Shown in pieces: positions 55,240-64,000 of a stretch of DNA of 64,000 nucleotides. The stretch comes from Zoroaster sp. YZ-2022 (Eukaryota; Echinodermata; Asteroidea; Forcipulatida; Zoroasteridae), in assembly GCA_029582265.1 (NCBI GenBank), contig CM055819.1, positions 5,001,855-5,065,854 on the forward strand. The letters run 5' to 3'. The position numbers were made by a program, and so were the translations under genes. The notes under the pieces were generated by a model, which saw only the letters and a program-made list of their open reading frames with translations, was not told the DNA's origin and made no database searches. How positions within the stretch are numbered: position 1 is the stretch's first letter; each line of letters opens with the position of its first letter.

Positions 55240-55570
55240 CTCTGGTTTCTGGTTTCTGTGAGCGTCGCGTCAGACCCACACGTCAACATTTTTAATTTTC
55301 TTTTTTTTACTATGAAACAATGTCCAATTACAGCCAAAAATTGCTGGATCGATTGGAATTCTGTCGTGCTGTGCTTTAAACGACTTTTTCACATAGGGGA
55401 ATAACGTTTGCCCGATTTGTGAGGCCTCTCTTAGCCACCATACTTTGTATATGGGATATTTGATCCCCGCGTATACATGTATCACGTATTTCCCTGTTGG
55501 CAAAAAGAAGAAAAAAACGCGTCACCGCACTGATTTTGAAGCCGACCGATGACCAGAAACCAGAGACTTT
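55240..55570. repeat. MITE of the GGTTTCTGGTC family, near complete
   Basis: Opens CTCTGGTTTCTGGTTTCTG and closes CCGATGACCAGAAACCAGAG. It contains ACAATGTCCAATTACAGCC. Confidence 0.75.
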
Positions 55571-55590
55571 TTTTTGGCCTTACACTGAAG

Positions 55591-55702
55591 AAGTCGAGTC
55601 GAGTCGAGTCGAGTCGTGTCGAGTCGAGTCGAGTCGAGTCGAGTCGAGTCGAGTCGAGTCGAGTCGAGTCGAGTCGAGTCGAGTCGAGTCGAGTCGAGTC
55701 AC
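55591..55702. repeat. GAGTC pentanucleotide microsatellite
   Basis: About 22 uninterrupted GAGTC units with one GTGTC variant. It creates the repeating SRVES frames. Confidence 0.97.
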
Positions 55703-56032
55703 GTCACAAGCCTTTACGGTCCAAGTCTAGTCGATCACAAAGTCATTTCTTTCCAAGTAAAGATCACGGTGCAAGTCAAAAAATGTGACTAGAATTCCGA
55801 TTCTGGTCAAGACCACTGACTTACATCAACAACTGTTCAATAAAATGATCCGATGAGAACGAATACTCAGGTCAATCTGTCCATGAACAAATCCTGAATC
55901 TGACCAGCAATGAACATCTTGCAGTACATGTAGTTCATTTTCCAACATTTTGCAATATTTCTACTTTTAGCAGATGACAACATGGTTGAAAATAACTTGA
56001 TACTAGAGCCCCCTCCCCCCCCCAAAAAAAAA

Positions 56033-57000
56033 ACTATCCGGTTTCTAGTCATAGGTTGGTTTCAAAATCAGTGCACTGATGCACTTTTTTGTTTTTGTTG
56101 GTAATCTCTCATTTTTTAACCCTAACTCCTTAAGCATTTTTACTAGAAACCTTCCTCAACCTATCAAATCCCAACACCATGGTTGACTGTTGCTGGTTTA
56201 CAGTACTCAACCCATCAAACTCCAACAGTCCACTTGCCATAAAAGTACTCAACCCTTAGCTGTTGGATTTTGATTGAGTGGGGACACATGGCCCAAAGTA
56301 AAGTTTGAACACTGGAGTCACACAGCACTCAACCCATCATAATCCAACAATTGTTTTCATGCTAAAAAAACTTAACTATACAAAAACTAAAACACCCTAT
56401 GGAATAAATGGTAGGTTCTAGTTATGTGATGTTAGACACAATGCCAAGCATACATGTACATTGTACCTAAGTACAATATTTGCCTTTATCAGTTGTTTAT
56501 TACAGCAGGTTGCATACACACACTCTCTCCACTCAATGTCTAACAATGTTGCATGCTAGTAGAACCACCGTCCTCACTCAATCAAAATCCAACACTGTTA
56601 CTGCACACATACAGTATACTCATCCAGCCATATTCCAACACTTTACACATGCCATATCAGAAGTACACAGTACTCAACCCATCAAACTCCAACAATCCCT
56701 GGTGTTGGAGTTTGGCTGGATGGGGATCGTTAGGGTTAATGATAGATGTTGACATGTATACGTGGTTATTAGAACTAGGCTTAATTTCCCATACACAAAG
56801 TATGGTGGCTTATAGAGGCCACACCAAGCGGGCAAACGTTCATACCCCTACATGTACATATATGTATGTGAAAAAGTTGTTTTAACGCAGCGTGGCAGAA
56901 TACCAATCGATCCAGTAATTTTGGCTGCAATTGGACATCGTTTCATAGCAAAAAAAGAAAAGAAAACTAAAAATGCTGAAACATGGGTCTGAGGCGAAAA
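56033..57000. mobile_element. GGTTTCTGGTC-family MITE, split by a TTAA MITE
   Basis: The left part (CTATCCGGTTTCTAGTCATA) is interrupted at TTAA. The rest (AAGCGGGCAAACGTTCATAC, TTGGCTGCAATTGGACATCG) continues beyond 56740. Confidence 0.6.
56120..56735. mobile_element. TTAA MITE, AAATCCAACA-word family, long (nested)
   Basis: TTAA at 56116-56119 and 56736-56739, with ends CCCTAACTCC and GATCGTTAGGG. ACTCAACCCATCAAACTCCA and AATCCAACA words are repeated many times. Confidence 0.88.
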
Positions 57001-57413
57001 GTTGTATCAACAAAGTTACGGTACAGTGAAGAGCTAAAAAACAGTCCAAAATCACGATGCATTTTAAAGTAGTTATTTCCGGTGTCCAATGTTAATTTTT
57101 TCATGTATTTAAAAATTACGCGTATTGAGACGATAATATATTGTATATTGCCGATATCATGGCCATCGATAATCGACTATCAGAAAATTCAATATTGTCA
57201 CCCCAAAATCACAGTAATACACGCCATGTTTTTCACTGGGCAAAATTGTTTATTTAGAACACGTGCTGCCGTCTTCGACCCAGTGCTCGAACATCACACA
57301 CACTTCTGAAGTTTAAAATAATTTTTTGGGTATTTTTTTTTGCCAACCAGTGAAATATACATACATACATGACCGATGACCTGAGGTAAGAACATTGATT
57401 GCACAAAATGGCG

Positions 57414-57553
57414 ACGGGACTTACAGTGTGGGTGATTTAAAGAGACCTGTTGTCAGTGTGCACGTGCAATATTGTTTATATAACACCCAAAATTGTACAT
57501 GGCACATTGACAACAGATCCCTTTAAATCACCCGCACTGTAAGTCCTGTCGCT
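57414..57553. mobile_element. Fold-back MITE, 140 bp
   Basis: GACGGGACTTACAGTGTGGG pairs with CCCGCACTGTAAGTCCTGTC, and the stem continues through GTGATTTAAAG / CTTTAAATCAC. Confidence 0.8.
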
Positions 57554-58065
57554 CTTTTGTGCAATCGATGTTCTGACGTCAGGTCTTCACTCATGCACAT
57601 TATTCAACATAAACGACAAAAGTTTGTACACAGATTGGCCACTGCCCTGAGAAACGTCGGGGAAATCCTCTTTTTTTAAAACATCTTTCAGCTACAATCA
57701 TATCTCCAAGAGGCGGAAAGAATGTCGTATCCAACCGCCACTTTTTAAGGGGTTTTTAAACATTTGTTTGCAACTTCTAACCAGTTAAAAAATTATTCTA
57801 TTTTTGGTATACAGTGACTTCCTCAGTCATGTCAGTCTGATCTTGTCAATTCCCCCATAAGTGACCAACACGGTCATTGTACATGCGCAGTGGCAACTAT
57901 AATAGGATCCTTCTATTTTCTGAAGGGGAGGATTTTTTTAGAAGGGAAATCAAGTCCGAAAACCATCATAAAAGTGGATTTTAAAGATAGTTTTCGCTTT
58001 CTGTACCCCCAAAATTTGATGGAATCATTTTTTAACTTGTTAGTGGTTGCAAACATTTTTCAAAG

Positions 58066-58925
58066 GTTTCAACGAGGACGGCCATCTTGAATGTATGCAT
58101 GAAGAGTGTTGAACGGGAAAACACCTTGCGCGCGCAACAATTTTACGACGGCTGTTTTATGTGTGCACATACTTGCTGTATTTTAGCACGCAGAGATATG
58201 ACCACGCGATGTCGCCGATATAAACTTTCAAGAAACTAACATCGAGCAGTTTTATCTAATTAACTGTACTGCATGGCAAGTTCATCCCCTTTTAACTATT
58301 ATATACCAGGTTATTTAACTGTACTTGCATTGTACATAAAACAAGAGAGAATGTTCATTAAAATAAAATGATAATGTAATAAATAGTCTATTATTAATTA
58401 CAATAGTTTAATACTAATTTTAAATAGTAATTTTAAACAAAATAAAAATTTCACTAATAATTTAAATATGAAATATTATAGTGTTACGATACTATTACTA
58501 TAAATAATAACAATATTATATGGTTCCACCATTTTTGTAAATCCATAAAAAACAAAACAAAAAACAAACCAAAATAAAAAAATCCAAAAAACACCCAGAA
58601 TGATTGTTTTATCTGACAAAATATCTGTGAATATAGTCTATGTAATATCTATGTAATATAGTACAGGTAATATTTTTAAAATTTTTCATTGAATCCAGGA
58701 ACTGGACATGTTTTATTTATTTATTTTTATTATTAATATTTCATTTTAATTATATATATTTTATTTTTAAATTAGTTATATCACATGTTTTGCACAAAAA
58801 AATGCTCTGACTACCGACAACACGTGCACACATAAAACAGCCGTCGTAAAATTGTTGCGCGCACAAGTTGTTTTCCCATTCAACACTCTTCATACATTCA
58901 AGATGGCCGTCCTCGTTGAAAACTA
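58066..58925. mobile_element. Inverted-repeat element with 110-bp arms
   Basis: Left arm AACGAGGACGGCCATCTTGA... and TTTTACGACGGCTGTTTTAT; right arm CATAAAACAGCCGTCGTAAA ... AGATGGCCGTCCTCGTT. The loop of about 620 bp is very A/T-rich and non-coding. Confidence 0.82.
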
Positions 58926-59185
58926 CAAAATGCCGATCGTCTTGTAATTTTTCGGGCCTATATGTCACGAAATTTTAATGTAAGTGAAATCACCATTTTT
59001 TTTTTTGGCGCCTAGAAAAGATAGTTAAACATGTAAGGAACGTATCTAGTCTGTCAAAATGGTTGCAAATATCGTCAATTTCAGCGCCGTTAGCCGAAGT
59101 ACGACAAACATGTGGCTAAGGATAGGCCAAGGGGGCATGTCCGTGCCACACTGGTGGGGCAAATCAGACCTTAGAGCTACAGACT

Positions 59186-59528
59186 TTTACATAAGAAATT
59201 TGAGAGACCGATTCTTTGTACACTAGCCAAAATAGACTGGTTACACAGATTGATTGATATAATAAGATACAGTCTGTAATATGGGTTCAAGACTATGGCT
59301 TGGATGACTTCCTAATACAAGGACGGTGAATTGCTCTGTCAAAAAGAGTCAAATTTTTTGGCATTTCAAATCTGTTTTGGTCGTTGTTGATCCATTCAAA
59401 TGATAGAGGAAGTATGCTAGGTGCATTCTGTGGAGAGGAAAGGCACGTAATATTAGTATTTAAGGAGATATTCAAAAGGAGCCAAATTTCACCTGAGTGT
59501 CTCCCAAATTTCCTATGTAAAAGTCTGT
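59186..59528. mobile_element. Inverted-repeat MITE (CAGACTTTTACATA ends)
   Basis: CAGACTTTTACATAAGAAAT faces ATTTCCTATGTAAAAGTCTG at the other end. It lies directly beside the 3.7 kb element. Confidence 0.75.
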
Positions 59529-59853
59529 AAGTAACAGTTAGCTTTAAGTTTAAAGGATCCGTGACATACCAAGTTATGATGGCGTTATTTTATAGGTAAT
59601 AATTAATAAACAATCAATCAAAAAGAAAAAACGAGTTTATTACCCCGTGTCTATTTTTTAATTATTTGTTTTCATTTAAAAATATTACCCCTTCGGAACG
59701 CCCACAAAAATTCCCGCTGGCTCATGAATATATGACGTCATGCGCGCGTGGCGTAAACGGGTAACGAAAGCGAAGAACGCTTCTCACGGTACGGTCCTGG
59801 CCTGTTAACGCGAAGCTAACGTTAAGCTGCAGTTAGTATTCACGTTTGCTCAA

Positions 59854-60522
59854 ATGGATTCATTAGATTCATCCGATAGTGAAATTTTGTCCAAACCACC
59901 TTCAAACGTTGATCATGACGACATAAATATAGATCACGGTGGAGAACAGGCTGTTATTCAGCCCTATATGTTCGAGTCTGAGCTTGGAAGTTCTGATTCC
60001 GACCAGGCAGGACGAGATGCCGCCTGGGGCACGGAACGACAAAGACCGAGAGAACAGACTGCAAAATTCGGCCTGGTACGTTTTTTGGCAATTATTTCAA
60101 TTACAAATAAACATGTACTGGTTGTACATATCAAACAAACTTCCGATATAGTGAGATCTCAGAAAAATCGAGATGAAAACGTGGATTCGTGTCGTAACTG
60201 GTTAAGGCCATTTATATACACTACTCAATAGGGAAGTACGACCTCCACGTTCGGACCGGGAAGTCTCTAAATATTGTTGAACTGCCGTGCTTATTTTTTC
60301 GATCTAAGTCTGTGCCATTTCCATTGATTTGTTTAAAGTAAATTTAACACTTTCTTTTAAATTTAATTCAAAAACAAATAGGTGCTCCTGTGGGTGTTGT
60401 GTTGCAATGCCAACAGTAAGAGAGTCCATTTGCTGCAAAGAAGAGTACGGTGGTGCAGAAAATGGACGAGTTCATTCTGGATCTGGACTGCATCACAGAA
60501 CACCCGGGATGGATGAAGCCAA
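59854..60522 (+). pseudogene. P2X7-ballast-like zinc-binding protein, left-arm copy
   Basis: Exon 1 (59854-60075) starts MDSLDSSDSEILSKPPSN and ends TG before donor GTACGT. Exon 2 (60382-60522) opens G-TGC, giving W-CSCGCCVAMPTVRESICC across the splice. WC.CG.C..MPT..E..CC is the cysteine pattern of the P2X7 C-terminal cytoplasmic domain and of many uncharacterised invertebrate 'P2X7-like' transposon proteins. Two defects are seen: exon 1 needs a one-base shift near 60025-60035 to reach RLQNSAW, and exon 2 has a small deletion after CCKE. After that deletion, VVQKMDEFILDLDCITEHPG is found in another frame. Confidence 0.7.
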
Positions 60523-60701
60523 GTAAATCGTTTGATTTTTTTTAAATAATCCATTACCAAATTTAACATTTCAGTAAAACTAAATATAGTGCAATAGTGC
60601 TTGGAAGTATTTCACTGGTTTTTGTATAAAAATGTTTTACTATTTATGCACAGGTACACTGGCAACGGAGAAACTAACTGCTATAGTCTAAAACAACCCT
60701 T

Positions 60702-60840
60702 GTGGATGACATCAAGATGATGTCAACTACCAAGCAGACATCATCAGTGGAGCGTTTTCACAGCGTAATCAATCGTTTTGCCCCCAAGATGAATATCCCA
60801 TATGCTTTTATTGTAATGTATTGTGTTTGTACTCGCAGGG
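60702..60840 (+). pseudogene. Fragment of the same transposon protein family
   Basis: MMSTTKQTSSVERFHSVINR and FAPKMNIPYAF resemble the 'TS.lE.fH...n.faPK' block found downstream of the zinc-binding domain in those invertebrate proteins. It is followed by CTCGCAG and further open sequence (RAPMETSFKLFG). It is present once, in the central region. The continuation is not recognised. Confidence 0.55.
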
Positions 60841-61539
60841 CCCCAATGGAAACCAGTTTTAAACTGTTTGGGCATACCCTTGGTAAAGAAAAATGTAATA
60901 ACAACAATAATTGAAATCCATTTTTATGAAGCATTCACTATTTTAAACATGATTTCTTTCATTGCAAAAAAAGGGAATATCTAGGACATATTACTTTATT
61001 TATCTAGTATACATACATCCATGGATATATCATGTTAATTCTGAATTGAGATTTTTTGTTCTAAATGAAAATTAAACCAGAAATTGGAATCGAAAAATTG
61101 CTTCAAATACTTCTGTATGATGTTGATACTTATATTCATGTAAACAATGAACACATACTTATTTCAGTTCAAACTGTATATTAAAAACGCTTTAATAAAA
61201 TACACTTACAATAAAATACAATACACAATAATTTATTGAATCCCTCTACAGTACATATGTGGTTCGATATTGTTGTAGTTATTTACTTTCAATACTATGG
61301 AAAATAAATAAACCTTGAATAATAAGCATTCTGTTATGTAAGTAAATGTCGTCTCCAGTATGCATTCACAATACATGTACAATGTACATGTGACTGACTG
61401 ATGCCAAGTAAAACCATTTTAAGGTTAAACTGAATATTTAAATAAACAACTCGGACACAGTGCACTGATACGGAGCCCCTAAGGGGACAGGTAAAAAAAA
61501 AATCTGGAAGGTAAAAAACAAGGGGGAAATGTATTTCGT

Positions 61540-62100
61540 TCCCTCGAAATAACATTTCGTTCCCTCGAAATAACATTTCGTTCCCTCGAAATAACATTTC
61601 GTTAATAATAATAATAATAATAATAATGTATAGATTTATATAGCGCACGTATCCACCAACTAAGTGGCGCTCAAGGCGCATTATATTATTATCCCTGCTC
61701 ATAAGGCTCATAAGGCTCATAAATCATTCCTGAAACCATCTCAGCTCCCTGGGGAGTATACAGCTCAATTGCTGCCATTTCTAGCGCATATAGAGCAAAC
61801 CATCTCTGCCTTCACAGGTACCCATTTAACCCCTGGGTGGAGAGAAGCAATTATGGTTAAGTGTCTTGCTCAAGGACACAGGTGTCACGGCCGGGGCTCG
61901 AACCCACACTCTGCTGCTGGCAACACCAGAACTTGAGTTCAGTGCGCTAGACCGCACGACAATCCACTTTACGTGCATTATACAACATTATATAACATTT
62001 CGTTCCCTCGAAATAACATTTCGTGGGAACGAAATAAATTATTTCGTTCCCACGAAATCATTTCGTTCCCTCGAAATAATATTTCGTTACCTCGAAATAA
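61540..62100. repeat. ATTTCGTTCCCTCGAAATAA palindromic tandem words
   Basis: Three units left of the SINE (about 61535-61605) and about five right of it (about 61995-62100), including inverted forms (TTTCGTGGGAACGAAAT). The SINE split this array. Confidence 0.8.
61597..61970 (-). mobile_element. tRNA-derived SINE, minus strand, full length
   Basis: The (TAA)n tail is at the left, GGATTTATATAGCGC-type 3' end next, and the tRNA-like head at the right (GTCGTGCGGTCTAGCGC and B box GGTTCGAGCCC on the minus strand). It is inserted in the centre of the 3.7 kb element, between TTTCGTTCCCTCGAAATAAC repeats. Confidence 0.88.
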
Positions 62101-62282
62101 TTGAGCTGTACGGAATCCTTGATATACCATTTAATTTATTGGGATACGACAATTATTTCCGAGGTCGCTGTAGCACTGAGAGCCCCTTAAGGGACAGATG
62201 GAAACAAATAAATAAAATAATATTAGTATTATTGTAATGTTAAATTTGGAAATGGATTATTTAAAAAAATCAAAAGATTTAC

Positions 62283-62980
62283 TTGGCTTCATCCATCCCG
62301 GGTGTTCTGTGATGCAATCCAGATCCAGAATGAACTCGTCCATTTTATGCACCACCGTAGACGTTTCTAGTCTTTGCAGCAAATGGGCTCTCTTACTGTC
62401 GGCATTGCAACACAACACCCACAGGAGCACCTATATTTGTTTTTGAATTCAATTTAAAAGAAAGTGTTAAATTTACTTTAAACAAATCAATGGAAATGGC
62501 ACAGACTTAGATCGAAAAAATAAGCATGGCAGTTCAACCATGGAGGAAGCAATATTTAGAGACTTCCCGGTCCGAACGTGGAGGTCGTACTTCCCTATTG
62601 AGTAGTGTATATAAATGGCCTTAACCAGTTACGATATTAAATTTGTAATCCACGTTGCCTCGATTTTTCTGAGATCTCACTATATCGGAAGTTAGTTTGA
62701 TATGTACAACCAGTACATGTTTATTTGTAATTGAAATAATTGCCAAAAAACGTACCAGGCCGAATTTTGCAGTCTGTTCTCTCGGTCTTCTTCGTCATTC
62801 CGTGCCCCAGGCGGCATATCGTCCTGCCTGGTCGGAATCGGAACTTCCAAACTCAGACTCGAACATATAGGGCTGAATAACAGCCTGTTCTCCACCGTGA
62901 TCTATATTTATGTCGTCATGATCAACGTTTGAAGGTGGTTTGGACAAAATTTCACTATCGGATGAATCTAATGAATCCAT
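62283..62980 (-). pseudogene. P2X7-ballast-like zinc-binding protein, right-arm copy
   Basis: The mirror of the left-arm copy: exon 1 62756-62980 (MDSLDSSDSEILSKPPSN), exon 2 62283-62430 (CSCGCCVAMPTVREPICC). It keeps the bases deleted in the left copy after CCK but has its own lesion there, giving an in-frame TAG, and a TGA after AAWGTE in exon 1. The two arms have therefore decayed separately since the inverted duplication. Confidence 0.7.
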
Positions 62981-63281
62981 TTGAGCAAACGTGAATACTA
63001 ACTGCAGCTTAACGTTACACATGTAGTTTCGCGTTGCCAGGCCAGGACCGTGAGGAGCGTTCTTCGCTTTCGTTACCCCGTTTACGTCATGCGCATGACG
63101 TCATATATTCATGAGCCAGCGGGAATTTTTGTGGGCGTTCCGAAGGGTAATATTTTTAAATGAAAACAAATAATTTAAAAATACACACGGGGTATTAAAC
63201 TCGTTTTTTCTTTTTGATTTAGTGTTTATTAATTATTACCTATAAAATAACGCCATCATAACTTGGTATGTCACGGATCCT

Positions 63282-64000
63282 TTAGGTCTGATTCTACCCA
63301 ATTCCAATGTCTGCAATGTCAATGACAAAACCTTTGAGATACAGATGAGTTACTGCAGCTAACGTTACCCACCTAACTAAAGATAAAAATAGCCTAATAC
63401 TCACTCAGTAATTACCTCCACCATTTACAACATCTGGTTGTACAACAAATGCACCGGTGAACAAAACACTCTAGCCGTGGGCATATTTTTTCATGTGTAG
63501 CCTACTACTAGTAATATTAATAAATGTCGAGTAGAGATGCACGTACGATCAGATTCCGGGATTTCCCATTTCTAAAATTCTGAACCACACCGCGGCCGTG
63601 TAGCCAGCAAAAGAGGGCGCTATAACAACTAAACGAGAAGCCAAAAATTAATTAACTTAAAGGGGGACGGACTGACATGGATTTAAATCAAACAGTTAAA
63701 TATGTGATCGTTTTATTCTTTTATATCAGTAAAAGATCAATACAATTTTTGTTTTGTGTTTTTATTGTTTTTGAGAGTGTTATTTTACCATTGTAAAAAT
63801 GCCCCCCACTTTTACGCCCTGCACGGAGGAGCTGTTCGTGACGTCATGTCGGGAAGAGAAATTCGGCTCAAAACTCGGCTCAAAATGATCGCTGCACAAA
63901 ACTATGTGAGCCGCTGGACCTGACCACATAACTCTTGTCAGTCGAACTTTGCTCGTCCAAATACGGCGATATTTTGGGTCACTTGGGAACAGATGAAAGC
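63282..64000. other. No gene recognised
   Basis: Unique-looking flank. Contains GAGGGCGCTATAAC and CTCGGCTCAAAA repeats but no supported exon or element. Confidence 0.45.

Larger units (their letters stand above)
59554..63281. mobile_element. 3.7 kb element with about 1 kb inverted arms (Kolobok-like?)
   Basis: The ends AGGATCCGTGACATACCAAG and its complement begin arms running about 59554-60540 and 62265-63281. The left flank is TTAA (59550-59553), the right TTAG. Each arm holds the first two exons of the same gene; the centre (60541-62264) holds a third coding fragment and a SINE. TTAA targets and AGG-type ends suggest Kolobok or piggyBac; no DDE domain is visible. Confidence 0.75.

Noticed and set aside
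55497..55788. SRVESSRVES frames
   Set aside because: Direct translation of the GAGTC microsatellite.
59854..60231. 125-codon frame as an intact gene
   Set aside because: It reads past a supported splice donor (TG-GTACGT) into intron. The true continuation at 60382 is frameshifted, and the gene lies in an inverted transposon arm.

Overview
This window looks like intergenic and intronic DNA from an animal with a large, transposon-rich genome. Real coding sequence is confined to small exons with GT-AG borders and matching intron phases, separated by kilobases of MITEs, SINEs and satellites. The Rab26/37-type GTPase, the arrestin-fold gene, the tRNA-derived SINEs, the P2X7-'ballast'-like transposon fragments and the abundant TACATGTA words suggest a marine invertebrate, probably a deuterostome (echinoderm, hemichordate or cephalochordate). 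I cannot fix the species.

Two host genes are supported, both on the minus strand. (1) A Rab26/Rab37-type gene: first coding exon at 19877-19948 and P-loop/switch I exon at 9491-9601, joined by a 10.3 kb intron. Later exons are not visible and probably lie left of the window. (2) An arrestin-fold (alpha-arrestin-like) gene from about 54.7 kb down to about 28.4 kb. Seven exons (54609-54702, 44898-44971, 43869-43985, 35691-35988, 35190-35304, 33897-34093, 31795-31867) rebuild one continuous reading frame through both arrestin domains. Two more (28629-28674, 28431-28555) are likely but weaker. The first exon was not found.

Nearly everything else is mobile or repetitive DNA. At least six MITE families sit in TTAA sites with CCCT...AGGG ends (piggyBac-like). 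Each is built from its own short word repeated in both orientations. In three of these families an internal segment has expanded into a minisatellite (44 bp, about 117 bp and about 92 bp). Other elements are: TTAA-flanked AGGGACA fold-back elements; hAT-type elements with exact 8-bp target duplications; TTA-flanked (Harbinger-like) elements; a 3.7 kb element with 1 kb inverted arms carrying decayed zinc-binding 'P2X7-like' exons; tRNA-derived SINEs; a LINE 3' remnant; and a Penelope-like hairpin family with hammerhead-like core motifs.

Layout: 0-9 kb MITE relics and one SINE; 9.5-20 kb the Rab gene with nested MITEs in its intron; 20-27 kb MITEs, a LINE relic and an 81-bp satellite split by a SINE; 27-55 kb the arrestin-fold gene with introns full of satellites (44-bp array, 2.6 kb TTTG/GCTT array, 71-bp array); 55-64 kb MITEs, GAGTC repeats and the large inverted-arm element. 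No intact transposase, rRNA, functional tRNA gene or CRISPR array was seen.
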